Positions 1-13,160 of a stretch of 64,000 bases of DNA are shown piece after piece; within the stretch, counting starts at the first letter, position 1; each line of letters opens with the position of its first letter. The notes beneath the pieces were generated by a model, which was not told the DNA's origin, made no database searches, and saw only the letters and a list, made by a program, of their open reading frames with translations. Both the position numbers and the translations under genes were made by a program. This DNA comes from Rutidosis leptorrhynchoides (lineage: Eukaryota; Streptophyta; Magnoliopsida; Asterales; Asteraceae), in NCBI RefSeq assembly GCF_046630445.1, contig NC_092333.1, positions 356,471,001 through 356,535,000 of the forward strand. Reading direction: 5' to 3'.

Positions 1-13
1 GAGTGTAGTGTCG

Positions 14-140
14 ATGTGTTAAGACACCACTCCGTAAAATGATGAGTGAAGCATCGAGGTGTTAAGATGCCACTCGGGGTGAAGTGATGAGGTATTAAGG
101 TGCCACCCTAGGGGTTAGTGGTGCGAGGTGTTAAGTGCCC
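14..140. repeat. Minisatellite, about 4 imperfect units inside RE-1
   Basis: Units share the core GAGGTGTTAAGATGCCACTC and recur every 35-45 bp, with units starting near 14, 54, 89 and 122. The units are degenerate. No function can be read from them. Confidence 0.6.
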
Positions 141-794
141 TAACGGATGTTGTGAACACCGATGGCGTTTTCACGAGCGCCGTTCCCTTGTACTATTGGT
201 TACCCATGGTTTTTTGTGTTGTAAGCATATTATGTTATTCGTGTTATATTTATATGCGGTTGTTATGCTAGCTTGGGGGTATTGGTGGAATATAGCTTGT
301 TATTGCGACGTTAAGCTAATGTTGTTTGCTAGCATGTTTGCGGTTGTGTAAGTGTATGCAAGTAGGTATAATTATATATGTATTCGTATAATTATTGCAT
401 TCACTAAGCTTTGCTTACCCTCTCGTTGTTTACCTTTTTATAGGTTCGGTTGTGGACAAGGGTATGGGCATCATCTTGGATTAGAGATCTCGTCGTTACT
501 AGAGAATGCTTTTGGGCTATTTAGCTTTTGGAGTATTGACCGAGGCTTGGGTAGTTTAATCCCAAACACCATGCTCGTAGTGTAGTTTGGTACTTAAACT
601 TTTGATGGTCGAAACTCATATTTTGAATTAAACTCATAAAACGGCCGATGTGGGCCCCGCTTTGTAAAACTCATTTTACGTTTGAATTGTGTTAGTTTTA
701 CATATTTGAATGTGTGGTTAAAAGCGTGTCGTCTAAAAATGTCGGGAACTAGTCGATCTTTTTCGCATTTTGAGACTTTTCGGACAGACCCGAA

Positions 795-829
795 TGGCGC
801 GCCGCGCAGCCATCCTGGCGCGCCGCGCC
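795..829. promoter_or_regulatory. Pair of GC-rich boxes 21 bp apart in the RE-1 LTR
   Basis: The 13-mer TGGCGCGCCGCGC occurs at 795 and again at 816. Each copy contains the 8-bp palindrome GGCGCGCC (796-803 and 817-824). The box starts are 21 bp apart, two helical turns. It is a GC island in otherwise AT-rich DNA. A role as an LTR enhancer or protein-binding site is inference. Confidence 0.5.
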
Positions 830-1295
830 ATTTCACTGTGCATCAATTTTTTTTTATTTTGTATTTTTCACGTGGTTTGCTCGCGGGTTGGTTTGGGTTG
901 TTACATATAGATATCCCGCCCACCGTACCCGATTAAGCGTATGTGGTTATTTATAGATACGTCAAATTATAACCTTTATATTAAATTAACGAGGTATCAT
1001 TAAGTTAATATAAAACCCATTAATAGCCCATAGTCTAATTTCCACAAGTGTCGTTATTTTATCCAAACCCCAATTATGGTCCAAAGCCCAATTACCCAAT
1101 TTTAATATTTAGCCCAACACCACGATTACTTCGGCTTAAATAAGCATAATAATAACTTAGCTACGAGACATTAATTTAAAAAGGTTAAACATAACTTACA
1201 ATGATTAAAAATAGCGTAGCGTTACACGGACAGAATTTCGACTTACACCCTTACAATATTCGCTAACATACCTTATTATTAAAATTAAAATTATA

Positions 1296-1399
<104 letters not shown>

Positions 1400-1476
1400 A
1401 TAGATAGGAAGAGAAAAAGATGTGTTAATTTGAGCCAAAACACGCGAAATTTATAGATGTGGCCTGATAATTGGGG

Positions 1477-1524
1477 CCATGCGATCGCATTATTTTCCTT
1501 CATCCTGGCCATGCGATCGCATGG
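1477..1524. promoter_or_regulatory. Palindrome pair, 32-bp spacing (ATH-1 3' LTR)
   Basis: Copies of CCATGCGATCGCATGG start at 1477 (last two bases changed) and at 1509. The second lies within a perfect 24-bp palindrome, 1505-1528. The starts are exactly 32 bp apart. The 16-bp spacer differs from that of the ATH-2 pair. The conserved spacing suggests a protein-binding element; that is inference. Confidence 0.6.
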
Positions 1525-1992
1525 CCAGCTGGGAGAGTTCACATGTTGTTGTTTGCTTCTTGCTGACGGTTTTTAAATAATAATATAATATATAAATAAT
1601 TTTAAGAATTAATTATATATTATATTATATTCATGTGCATAGTTGACTTGTAATTTTTAGTCCGTTGCGTCGAGCGTTGAGAGTTGACTCTGGTCCCGGT
1701 TCCGGATTTTCGAACGTCCTTTCGTACAATTTAATATCTTGTATTTTGCGTTTTACGGCTTGTACTCTTGTAATTTTGAGACGTTTCTCACCAATAATTT
1801 GAACCACTTTGATTGTACTTTGTACTTTTTAGCTTTTTGGTCGTTTGCGTCTTCAATTCGTCGAATCTATCTTTTGTCTTCACCTTTTATTATTTAAACG
1901 AATATCACTTGTAAATAGAACAATTGCAACTAAAAGCTTGTCTTTCTTGAGGGATAATGCTATGAAATATATGTTCGTTTTTAGCATTATCA

Positions 1993-4612
1993 AATATTCC
2001 CACACTTGAGCGTTTCTTGTCCTCAAGCAATATTGTTTTGAAATAAAAATACTAGAATCACTTCTTTATTCTTCACACTTTGTATATCAGTGATTTCTAT
2101 ACGGCGGTATGAACAATGGTAGTAACGATGTGGTTTACAGTCCCACATGACTCTGAAAAATTAGATCCTTTAGGAAATTGGATCTTTATGAAAACATTTG
2201 ATCTTTTTGAAAATTCAATCTAGCTTTTACCCTAGATAAGTTTTCCTGAATAACCCTTCACCGGTGTTTGCAAAATGTTTTTGTGGGTTTGGTGGGTTTC
2301 AGATTTGAAAATTTTAGCTCAAAACTTGCGGTTTTGTGTCACCCACTTGCTAACCTTGTATTGGGAAAGCAACACGTCCAGTTTACTTGCTCCGTATATT
2401 ACCTTTCGGTAAACTACCGTCCGATTGTAAAGGAAAGCGTTGAACAAGCAACTGTTAAGGCAATGTCCCCTGCCATGCTTTTAATTATGGTCTATAACGT
2501 GTCAGATACAATTACTATCCTTGGTTGACACCCGATTTGGTTCAGGTGACCTAATGAATTCCAGGTGAATTCCTAGGATTTTACGTTCAATGGTAATGAA
2601 CGCATTAAAAATGGGTTTTCAGAAAACAAATCGGTTTGTAATTTTTATCAAAATATTTTCTCGTTCAAGCTCGAGTTTAGATATCATTGAATTCCATGAG
2701 TTTGTAATTCTCAATCTTTAAAAGTCAATCTCTAGGATTGAGTAATATTAGTCTTAAAAGCTGATTTTTGATTTTTTTAAGGAGATTATCCTTTCTGGGG
2801 ATCTGATTCATTAGTCTTATCAAGCTAATTTGCACGGTGCCCTCCCCATTTTACGAGACAGATCCTCTCATAGTTAGGATAAGTCTGACCACTTGGTGAC
2901 CCTGTTTGATGCTGAGGTCCGTGGATTTCTAGCTGATTTTTGAGAAAACTTTTCAAGGTTTTTCGTAGACTCTACAACTGGTCTGGACGACAACTTCCTG
3001 ACCTAAATCAAGAAGCGCGTGTCTTTTTCGGAAAACTTTACTTCCTTTTAATGATGGAATTGATTCATCGTGTAGATCCATCTTTCTTTCAAATATATTA
3101 TAAGAAATTGGGTAAAATTGATAAAATTGTCCAAAACAAAAGTATCTTCAGTTATTTGTACAAAAATATGTGATATATGTTTTAAATAACTTGGTAAATT
3201 TTTCTCACACTTGGCTTTTATTTTCCTTTCTTTGCCTTTTTATTGTCCTCTATTCCATTTTAAATGAATTCTAACATTTTGGGTTGTTTCTCAATTTATG
3301 TCCTTTCCGAGGTAACAATAATTTCGGTGTTAACACCTAGTTTTATCGTTCATAAATATGTATAAACATGATTTTAAATTCATTTAATTGAAAATTTTGA
3401 AAATTTTACTAGAATTGGGTAGTCAGTATATAAGAATAGGGATGTTCTTTATTATCAGAGAGCACTAGATTCTAATACAACTACTGCGTTACTAGTATTT
3501 TTAATGGGAACCAAGTGTTTAAATTAAAATTTTTTTAAAATCCGAAAGAATTTAACCCCTTTCCACAGTTAAGATCTTGCAATACCCTCATTTGCAAGAA
3601 ATCAGTAACATTTTAAATTATTGAGGGTGATTAGCGTAGAAAAACGATTAAATTTTACCAAAGTTTCCAAACATATTGGCGTTTGTTTGTTGAATGATAA
3701 ATGGTGCACATCATTTGTTCATTATGTCTTGTTGTTACATCACATTTGTTTTTCGTTTTGTCATCAAAATTAGTAGCTTTTGCTGAACTTAATGCCAGTC
3801 TTTGAAAATGCGCTGTTTTACCCTGTTGTATACAATTGACAATATACATACATACAAATATAAACATGCATGGTAAATTGAAATGGGACTTAAAATCCCA
3901 CTTTCAAATCAAATATGAAATATTAGTGCAACATAATAAAAATATTAAATATTACATAAAAGTATCAATATTTGTATGCTTAAACATAAATAAATAAAAA
4001 TAATAAAAAGATAAAAATCATAAAAATCACCAACGGAACTATATCAATCTGGATAGGGGTTCCATTTCATGTCATCGGTCGGGTTCCATGGTTGGTGATA
4101 GGTGTACTGGTAGGCCTGGTTAGGGTCGTAGAGAGTATATGGTGGTCTCATCTCGGGCTGGTGTGGAGGATAGTAAGCAGGTCGGGTCGGTACGTAGTGA
4201 TCCTGAGGTGATAGCCGACTCATGATCTGACACTGATGATAGTCCCATCTATCATACTGTCATTGCCTGGAATGCTCGTACTCATTCCGGGCTTGCCACT
4301 GCTCGTACCGTCTATGTCTCTCCTCATTTGTCATTTTTACCTCATCTACACGCTGGTAGATGTCAGTCATAGCATCCCTAATGACATCCCTAATGTCATC
4401 TGCGTCCTCCATTTCCTCATCTGAACCTATCTCTACCTGAGGATGATTACCAACATAGGGTATTGCCAGATTGCGTCTGCTTTTTAATACCTTAGCACCC
4501 TGATAGACCCTCAATCCTAAAGGCTCAACCTTTTCCAAACATTCCAAAAGTGGACCTCCTTGATCCCTATCTACAACCAAATACTCTCCAATGAGAGTAA
4601 CAAAAATACCTC
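1993..4612 (-). mobile_element. 3' internal region of ATH-1 (3' ORF tail, 3' UTR, polypurine tract)
   Basis: Read on the minus strand, this runs from the ORF tail (4612-4260) through about 2.2 kb without a recognisable gene to the priming tract GTGTGGGAATATT (2005-1993), which abuts the LTR. Just upstream is a TTGCTTGAGGACAAG block, as commonly seen before the 3' LTR of plant Athila/Tat elements. Between 2040 and 4230 I see only AT-rich noncoding sequence and small chance frames. Confidence 0.7.
4260..4612 (-). pseudogene. C-terminal part of the ATH-1 3' ORF (env position)
   Basis: About 117 residues are open from the ATH-2 junction to a stop at 4260. The stretch includes GPLLECLEKVEPLGLRVYQG, an acidic patch (EIGSDEEMEDADD) and a charged tail ending EYEHSRQ. 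It lies between pol and the 3' LTR, where Athila-type elements carry an extra ORF. It is probably the downstream part of the ORF that starts at 14718, cut in two by ATH-2; the frames across the join do not match simply, so an indel or junction loss is likely. The window's open frame continues into ATH-2 LTR sequence up to 4760, but that part is not coding. I do not recognise a function. Confidence 0.5.
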
Positions 4613-5079
4613 TGATAATGCTAAAAACGAACATATATTTCATAGCATTATCCCTCAAGAAAGACAAGCTTTTAGTTGCAATTCTTCTATTTACAAGTGA
4701 TATTTGTTTAAATGATAAAAGGTGAAGACAAAAGACAGATTCGACGAATTGAAGACGCAAACGACCAAAAAGCTAAAAAGTACAAAGTACAATCAAAGTG
4801 GTTCAAATTATTGATGAGAAACGTCTCAAAATTACAAGAGTACAAGACGCAAAACACAAAGTACAAGATATTAAATAGTACGAAAGGACGTTCGAAAATC
4901 CGAAACCGGGACCAGAGTCAACTCTCAACGCGCGACGCAACGGAGCGAAAATTACAAGTCAACTATGCACATAAATATAATATAATATTTAAATAATTCT
5001 TAAAATTATTTATATATTATATTTATTTATTAAACCGTCGGCAAGAAGTAAACAAAATCATGTGAGCTGGAAAAGAAGG

Positions 5080-5127
5080 CCATGCGATCGTATGGCCTGG
5101 AAGTGCAATTTCCATGCGATCGCATGG
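5080..5127. promoter_or_regulatory. Palindrome pair, 32-bp spacing (ATH-2 LTR)
   Basis: CCATGCGATCGTATGG at 5080 (one change from the palindrome) and perfect CCATGCGATCGCATGG at 5112. The spacing between starts is 32 bp. The spacer sequence differs from that in ATH-1. Confidence 0.6.
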
Positions 5128-5210
5128 GTCACTTTTTCTGGCCACACCCCTAAAAATTCGCAGTTTGGTGATCGAACAAACACATCTTTTTCTCTTCTTA
5201 TCTCTCACTC

Positions 5211-5328
<118 letters not shown>

Positions 5329-6679
5329 ATTAATTTTAATTTTAATTTTAATTTTAATTTTAATAATAAGGGTATGTTAGCGAATGTTGTAAGGGTGTAA
5401 GTCGAAATTCTGTCCGTGTAACGCTACGCTATTTTTAATCATTGTAAGTTATGTTCAACCTTTTTAAATTAATGTCTCATAGCTAAGTTATTATTATGCT
5501 TATTTAATGCCGAAGTAATCGTGATGTTGGGCTAAATATTAAAATTGGGTAATTGAGCTTTGTACCATAATTGGGGTTTGGATAAAAGAACGACACTTGT
5601 GGAAATTAGACTATGGGCTAATAATGGGCTTTATATTAACTAAATGATAACTTGTTAATTTAATATATAGACTTATAATTTGCCGTATTTATATATAACC
5701 ACATACGCTTGACTGGGTACGGTGGGCGGGATATCTATAAATACCAATAATTGTTCATTTTACCGGACACGGAACTGGATTAATAGTTAATGGACTAGTT
5801 GAAACAGAGGTGGATTACATTCAAGGGTAATTGGTGTAATTGTTAACAAAGTAATAAAACCTTGGATTACACACAGTCGATAACCTGGTGTATTCATTAA
5901 ACTAAGTATTAAGACCTTGTTACAATTCGAATCCCCAATTAGTTGGAATATTTGACTTCGGGTATAAGGATAATTTGACGAAGACTCTCGCACTTTATAT
6001 TTATAACTGATGGACTATTATGGACAAAACCGTATGGACATATCAAATAATCCAGGACAAAGGACAATTAACCCATGGTACTAAACTAAAAACAACACGT
6101 CGAACATCATGATTACGGAAGTTTAAATAAGCATAATTTCTTTATTTCATATTTAATTGCACTTTTAATTATCGCACTTTTATTTACTGTCATTGTATTT
6201 AATTGCACTTTTAATTATCGTACTTTTTAATTATCGCAACTTTATTTATTGTCATTTTATTTTATCTCAATTTCATTATCGTTATTTAATTTACGCTTTA
6301 CATTAAGTTATATTTATTTTTAATATTTTACATTAGGTTTTAACTGCGACTAAAGTTTTAAAAATCGAAAACGGTCATTAAACGGTAAAAATCCCCTTTT
6401 ATAATAATAATACTTTTTATATATATTTTTGTATTTTTACAATTATAAGTTAAAAATATAGCGTTAAACTTGGCAAGTTCCCTGTGGACGAACTGGACTT
6501 ACTAAAAACTACACTACTGTACGATTAGGTACACTGCCTATAAGTGTTGTAGCATGGTTTAGGTATATCCACTCTATAAATAAATAAATAACTTGTGTAA
6601 AATTGTATCGTATTTAATAGTATTTTCCTAGTAAAAATATGACTATTTTGTATACACCTCGCATAACATCAAGTATTTT

Positions 6680-6697
6680 TGGCGCCGCTGCCGGGGA
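6680..6697 (+). other. Primer-binding site of ATH-2 (tRNA-Asp type)
   Basis: TGGCGCCGCTGCCGGGGA is complementary, with one mismatch, to the 3' end of plant tRNA-Asp (usual site TGGCGCCGTTGCCGGGG). This primer choice is typical of Athila elements. It lies eight bases after the LTR end. Confidence 0.85.
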
Positions 6698-8286
6698 CTG
6701 CTTAAACGCCGGAAGCGAAACGCTATATAAAAAAAAAATTTAATTTACTTTTGTAAAAATACGTTTTAATTATTAAAAATACAAAAATACAAAAAGAAAA
6801 ATAAAGTATATATTTCTAAGAGTTGTTTAAAATACATAAATTATAAAGTATTTTTATTTCTATTTTAGTTTTTAAAAATTTAAGTTTTTATTTATTTTAT
6901 ATAAATAATTTATATAATTATAAAACAGAATTTTAAATCAGAAAAAAAAATAATAAAACACTCGGCCCAATCACTGTTGCAGCCCAGATTCTGGCCCGAA
7001 ACCCTACTCCATGCGACCGCATGGATTTATAACGCAAAGACCATGCGATCGCATGGCCTTGTCTGACACGCCAGAGTTGACCTGGTACTGCATTAATTAT
7101 GGGGTATTAATTATAATTATTATTAATTAAAACCCTAATTAGGTTTTTATTTATTTATTATTTAGTTTTAGTTTTATTATTATTTTGTATTATTTAGTTT
7201 AAATTAGTTTTATTAATATATAAAATTAATACTTTTATAAATAAATAATATAAAAATAATATTTTTATAAAAATTGTACTTTTTACAACTTTAAGTTTAT
7301 TTTTATATTTTGTATCTTTTTATTTGTTTTAGCGTAATATTTGTATTTTTCTTTCGTATTTAGTTTTAAGTCATAGTTTTTGTCATAGTTATTTTTATTT
7401 CTAGATTTTTAGGTTTTGCCGTAAAATCCCTTAAGTGCTTTTTCTTTAGACTAAGATTTAAGTGCTTTAGAATTTTGCGACGCCGTTTTATAAATTTTAG
7501 TACCTTTTTAAGTTATTGCCGTTTTGGATATAGAATTTCTTTTAAGCTTTAATATCTTTAGACGTAAGTTTTAATTCTTAGTTTTTAGTTCCTTTTTAAG
7601 TTTCGACGCGCTACGTTCATTTTATTATTTTTTCGATCTTTTATTTTTCGACGTTTTCCGACGCACAGTTTTTCTTTTTCATCGACGCTCTAGTTTTTAG
7701 GACATAGAATTTTCTATTTCTTCTCTAAAATTTCTTTAAATTTCGACGAAGAATTATTTTAAATGGTTAAATTGATAGACATCCAAAATTTTCTAATTCG
7801 TAGTAATAGTTGGATTTGTTAGTGGCGAGTTGTGGGCTTCCGATTTAAAGGGTCCTGGCTACCTGCTGCATCTATTGGCTATTCGAAACGTGGGCAAAAT
7901 CAGAAAAGTCTATTATTTTGATAACTTATATAATTTTTATTTTTATAACTAATAGGAAATTCAGTGAATGCACCGAGCAAAACGTTCACCACCTTTTATA
8001 CGTTCACCAACTGTAACTCGATCAAGACATTTAGCCAATATTGTCGTCGTTGATTTTTCTTTAGAATCGTCATCAATTCGACCAAGTACTCCAATTCAAA
8101 TTTCCGATAATCCATTTTTTTGAACCCGACCTCACAATTGAGAATCCGGAGGATATTCAGGGACAATTCAGAGATCCTGAACCACTAATCTTTCCTCCGG
8201 AACCACCAATCATTCAAACGGAGATTGTCGAAGAATAACCCATTAAATCAGAATCCTCTAGTGATTTAGATTCAACAAATTCAATC
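6698..8286 (+). other. Leader of ATH-2, no gene, with a palindrome pair at 7009-7056
   Basis: A 1.6-kb AT-rich untranslated leader lies between the primer site and gag. It holds a further palindrome pair, CCATGCGACCGCATGG at 7009 and CCATGCGATCGCATGG at 7041, again 32 bp apart. A short open stretch just before gag (about 7965-8280) is frame-broken and not called. Confidence 0.6.
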
Positions 8287-9579
8287 ATGGAAAATCTCGA
8301 ACCTCTAAGTATGGAAGATCGAATGCGAGCTAAATGCACTGGCCAAGGTCATGCAATTACTCAACCAGACATTAATGCGCCAGATTATGAAATCAAAGGA
8401 CAAATTCTACACATGGTAACTAATCAATGCCAATTTAGTGGTGCGCCGAAGGAAGATCCAAATGAACATCTTCAAACCTTTAATAGGATCTGTACTCTAT
8501 TTAAAATAAGAGAAGTGGAGGATGAACAGATATATCTCATGTTATTTCCCTTGACTTTAAAGGGAGAAGCCAAAGATTGGTTAGAATCGTTACCTGAAGG
8601 GGCGATTGATACATGGGATGTTTTAGTTGAAAAACTTCTTAAACAATTCTTTCCGGCATCTAAAGCCATAAGACTTCAAGGAGAATTTGTTACATTCACA
8701 CAAAAGCCAAACGAAACTCTATATGAAGCGTCGACAAGATTTGGAAAGTTATTGAGGGGATGTCCGCAACATGGTTTAGACACTTGTCAAATAGTACAAA
8801 TATTCTACCAAGGATGTGACATCACTACACGAAAAGACATTGATATAGCAGCTGGTGGTTCCATTATGAAGAAAATAGCAACTGACGCTTACAAAATTAT
8901 TGATAACACTGTTTCCCACTCACATGAGTGGCACCAAGAAAAAAATATTGTTAGATCATCTAAAGCAGCTAGAGCCGATTCTAGCCATGACTTAGATTCC
9001 ATTTTCACAAAGATAGATGCTATCGAGAGACGAATGGAAAAGATGACTAAAGATATCCACTCAATACGAATTAGTTGTGAGCAGTGTGGAGGACCACATT
9101 TGACAAAAGATTGTCTCAGTATTGAACCAATAATGGAACAAAGAGAGAATGTTTCATACATGAATCAAAGGCCTGGAAATAATTATCAGAATAATTATCA
9201 ACCGCCAAGACCGATCTACAATCAAAACCAGAATTATAATCGAAATGTTCCATACAACAACCAACAAGGTCCTAGCAATCAGCAAGTATCCAACAATACT
9301 TACAATCAGCAAAGGCCCATTTTTCAAAACAAACCACCACAAACCGTTGATAAAAAGCCAAATTTAGAAGATATGATGACAAAGCTAGTTGAATCTCAAA
9401 CTCAGTTTTTCACATCTCAGAAACAAACCAATGAACAAAATGCTCAAGCATTTAGAAATCAACAAGCTTCTATTCAAAATCTGGAACAAGAAGTAAGCAA
9501 CCTAGCAAGTTTGATAGGTGAAAGTAAACCGGGAAGTCTATACCTAGTGATACAAATGCTAACCCCCGGAATGAAATAG
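8287..9579 (+). pseudogene. gag: ATH-2 Gag (nucleocapsid polyprotein), frameshifted
   Basis: This is the Gag capsid/nucleocapsid region, which would package element RNA in cytoplasmic particles. A retrotransposon Gag domain spans about residues 50-200 (GEAKDWLESLPEGAIDTWD is diagnostic). A zinc knuckle CEQCGGPHLTKDC (C-x2-C-x3-H-x4-C, the Athila/Tat spacing) starts at 9076. It is followed by an Asn/Gln-rich tail and a coiled-coil-like stretch. The start ATG at 8287 matches the ATH-1 copy. A 2-bp insertion near 9538, relative to ATH-1, shifts the frame and creates the stop at 9577. Translation would not reach pol. Confidence 0.85.
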
Positions 9580-10313
9580 CTAAAGCCATTACCACAAGAA
9601 GTGGTATTACACTTAAACCACCTGAAATACCTGTAATTTCTGATGACGCAATTCCTACTCCACAAGAACCACTACCTGAAGCCGAGCAATCAAAATTCTT
9701 GGATATGTTTAAACAAATAAATGTAAATCTTCCTTTCATTGATGTGATTTCAGGAATGCCTAGATATGCTAAATTTCTGAAAGATCTAATCACAAATATA
9801 AAGAAAATGGAAGAACTCTCGGCTGTTACTATGAATGCTAATTGTTCTGCAGTACTGTTGAATAAGATACCAGAAAAACTCTCTGATCCAGGAATTTTCA
9901 CGATTCCATGTTTTCTGGGTAGTCTTAGTTCAATAGAAGCATTGGCAGACTTAGGTGCTAGTATAAATCTAATGCCGTATTCACTATACGCTAAACTAGA
10001 CCTTGGAGAATTGAAACCAACAAGAATAAGCATACAACTAGCCGATCGATCAGTAAAATATCCTAGAGGGATAATGGAAAACATGCTAATTAAAGTTGGT
10101 ACTTTGGTATTTCCAGTAGATTTTGTTATTCTGGACATGGAAGAAGATTCTCGAGTTCCTCTCATATTAGGAAGACCATTCTTAAACATGGCTAAAGCAA
10201 TAATAGACGTGTTCGGTAAGAAACTGACCCTAAGTATAGAGGACGAGAGTGTTACCTTCTCTGTTGATAGAGCCATGCAACAACCGCAATCTGCAGATGA
10301 TACATGTTATTAA
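9580..10313 (+). pseudogene. ATH-2 protease (retropepsin-like) region
   Basis: This aspartic-protease domain processes Gag-Pol. The active-site motif ADLGASINLMP lies near 9949, and the conserved LILGRPFLN closes the domain near 10165. The frame resumes two bases out of phase with gag. About 43 codons present in ATH-1 (between gag and protease) are deleted in frame near 9660. A stop at 10311-10313 replaces a tyrosine codon of ATH-1 (TAC to TAA); the same frame continues into reverse transcriptase. Confidence 0.85.
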
Positions 10314-12011
10314 ATTCAAACTATAGATTCACATGCAGAATTGTTAGAAGAATTTCCAGAATTACAAGGAACAGGAGAATGTTCTTTAGGAGAAGGAACT
10401 GAACCAATTGATGAAACTAAAATGTTAGCTACACTTATGGCTAATGGATATGAACCAACAACAGAAGAAATTCAAATGCTAAAAGAAGAAGACAGATATC
10501 AATATAAATCATCGATAGAAGAACAACCGACATTAGAGTTAAAGCCACTTCCAAACCATTTGAAATACGCTTATTTACATGGTGAATCTGAATTACCTGT
10601 AATAATATCGTCTTCTCTTACTGAAAATGAAAAATCTCAACTCATTTCTGTGCCAAGAGCTCATAAACCAGCTATTGCATGGAAGATTCATGATATTAAA
10701 GGCATAAGTCCTTCGTATTGCACACATAAAATCCTTATGGAAGAAGGTCATAAAACGTATGTGCAACGCCAACGAAGACTAAATCATAATATGCAAGATG
10801 TTGTTAAGAAAGAAATTATTAAACTGCTTGATGCAGGTTTAATTTATCCAATTTCTGATAGTCCATGGGTAAGCCCAGTTCAATGTGTACCTAAGAAGGG
10901 TGGCATGACTGTCATCACAAATGAGAAAAATGAGCTTATTCCTACTAGGACTGTAACAGGATGGCGTGTTTGTATTGATTATAGAAAATTAAATGACGCC
11001 ACCAGAAAATATCACTTTCCCTTACCTTTCATTGATCAAATGTTGGAAAGATTAGCCGGGAATAGTTACTATTGTTTTCTTGATGGTTTTTCCGGATATT
11101 TTAAAATTCCAATAGCACCTGAGGACCAAGAAAAATCCACGTTTACGTGCCCTTATGGTACTTTTGCTTACAAATGCATGCCATTTGGACTTTGTAACGC
11201 CCCTGCAACCTTTCAAAGGTGCATGATGGCAATTTTTCACGACATGATAGAAGAATGCATGGAAGTTTTCATGGATGACTTTTCAGTCTTCGGTGATACT
11301 TTTGAAACATGTCTAGTCAATCTTGAACGAATGCTTATTAGATGCAAATAATCAAATCTAGTTCTTAATTGGGAGAAATGCCATTTCATGGTTAAAGAAG
11401 GCATCGTTCTTGGTCATAAAATTTCAAAGGAAGGAATTGAAGTGGATAGAGCTACAGTAGATGTAATTGCTAAACTTCTACATCCCACCAATGTTAGAGG
11501 AGTTAGGAGTTTTCTAGGGCATGCCGGTTTTTACCGACGTTTCATAAAAGATTTTTCTAAAATTGCCACTCCTATGAATAAACTCCTAGAAAAAGATGCT
11601 CCTTTCATCTTTTCAGATGAATGCATCAAATCTTTTAATATTCTTAAAGAGAAACTCACTAATGCGCCGATCATGATAACTCCAAATTGGAATCTACCGT
11701 TTGAACTCATGTGCGATGCAAGTGATTTTGAAATGGGAGCCGTTTTAGGACAAAGGATCGAAAAACGATTTCAACCTATTTATTATGCTAGTAAGACTTT
11801 ACAAGGAGCACAAACAAACTACACAACTACTGAAAAAGAACTCCTTGCTATTGTCTTTGCTTTTGACAAATTTCGTTCATATCTCGTTCTAGCTAAAACG
11901 GTGGTCTATACTGACCATTCTGCTCTTAGATACCTATTTTCGAAACAAGATGCTAAACCAAGATTAATCCGTTGGATCTTACTCTTACAAGAGTTCGATA
12001 TTGAAATTTGA
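10314..12011 (+). pseudogene. ATH-2 reverse transcriptase and RNase H
   Basis: Reverse transcriptase copies element RNA into DNA, and RNase H removes the RNA strand. RT motifs are present in order: the Athila signature NELIPTRTVTGWRVCIDYRK, FLDGFSGYFKIPI, MPFGLCNAPATFQRCM, and the catalytic FMDD at 11268. RNase H follows, with [24 protein letters not shown] and [10 protein letters not shown]. In-frame stops at 11349 (CAA to TAA) and 12009 (CGA to TGA) are point changes relative to ATH-1. A 1-bp deletion near 12140 shifts the frame before integrase. Confidence 0.88.
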
Positions 12012-12119
12012 GATAAAAAGGGAGCAGAAAATCTCGTCGCTGATCATCTTTCTCGTCTTGAAAATCCTGAATTTGAAGTTCTAAATGAATCGTCCATACA
12101 AGATAACTTTCCTTATGAA

Positions 12120-13160
12120 TATCTATTGAAGATATATTATAGGAAATTCCATGGTTTGCAGACTATGCAAACTACTTAGTATGTGGATTCCTTGAAAAAG
12201 GGTTATCGTACCAAAAACGAAAGAAATTCGTTAGTGATATAAAACACTATTTCTGGGAAGATCCACATTTGTTTAAAAGCTGTCCCGATGGAATAATACG
12301 CCGATGTGTATTCGGGAATGAAGCCAGTCAAATCTTAAACCATTGTCACACAGGACCAACAGGAGGGCATTATGGGCCTCAACTTACAGCAAGAAAAGTT
12401 TACGATGCTAGATTCTATTGGCCTACAATTTTCAAAGATGCACACCTTCTTTGCAAATCCTGTGATGCTTGTCAAAGGGCTGGAAAAATAAGTCAACGTG
12501 ATGAAATGCCACAAAATGTCATTCAAGTATGTGAAGTATTTGACATTTGGGGTATTGACTTTATGGGTCCATTTCCAAAATCTCATAATAATCTCTACAT
12601 TCTCGTTGCCACTGATTATGTATCTAAATGGGCGGAAGCACAAGCTCTCCCAACTAATGATGCACGAGTTGTAGTCAACTTCTTAAAACGTCTTTTTACA
12701 AGGTTTGGAACACTGAAAGCTTTAATAAGTGATCGGGGTACTCATTTTTGTAATAATCAACTTGAGAAAGTTCTCAAAAGATATGGAGTAACTCATAAAA
12801 TCTCTACTGCTTATCATCCACAAACAAGTGGACAAGTTGAAAATACCAACCGAGCATTAAAACATATTCTAGAGAAAACCGTAGGATCAAATCCGAAGGA
12901 ATGGTCCATGAAATTGGAGGATGCACTCTGGGCTTTTAGAACAGCCTACAAAACTCCAATTGGAACCACATCTTTTAAACTCGTTTAAGGAAAAGCATGT
13001 CACCTTCCAGTAGAAATTGAACACAAAGCATTTTGGGCTTTGAAGACATGTAATCTTGATTCACATGAAACCGGACGTTTACGATTAAGTCAACTAAACG
13101 AATTAGAAGAATTAAGACTTGAGGCATATGAAAATTCCTTAATCTATAAAGAAAGAACAA
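12120..13160 (+). pseudogene. ATH-2 integrase
   Basis: Integrase inserts the cDNA into the genome. A zinc-binding HHCC region ([13 protein letters not shown] ... CKSCDACQ) is followed by the DDE core: first Asp in GIDFMGPFP near 12555, second in LISDRGTHF near 12728, Glu in [10 protein letters not shown] near 12830. All three catalytic residues are kept here, unlike ATH-1. A stop at 12986 replaces a Tyr codon. The C-terminal region continues with WHDKRI and LKSRWSGPF, typical of gypsy integrases. Confidence 0.85.

Larger units (their letters stand above)
1..905 (-). mobile_element. RE-1: LTR fragment of a minus-strand LTR retrotransposon, cut by the window edge
   Basis: On the minus strand this segment begins TGTAACAACCC at 905, the type of 5' LTR terminus seen in the chromovirus-like elements further right. 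Immediately beyond it (906 on) lies Athila-like LTR sequence, so this is an insertion into that LTR, with TATAG (906-910) a possible target duplication. The other copy of the duplication, the LTR 3' end and the element body lie left of the window. No coding sequence is recognisable; the short reading frames here are chance. The family is inferred from the terminus only. Confidence 0.55.

Noticed and set aside
9470-10276. 268-codon minus-strand ORF opposite the ATH-2 protease (and the 219-codon plus-strand ORF at 19034-19693)
   Set aside because: Both are the complementary frame of the gag-pol protease region; the sense frames carry the recognised domains.
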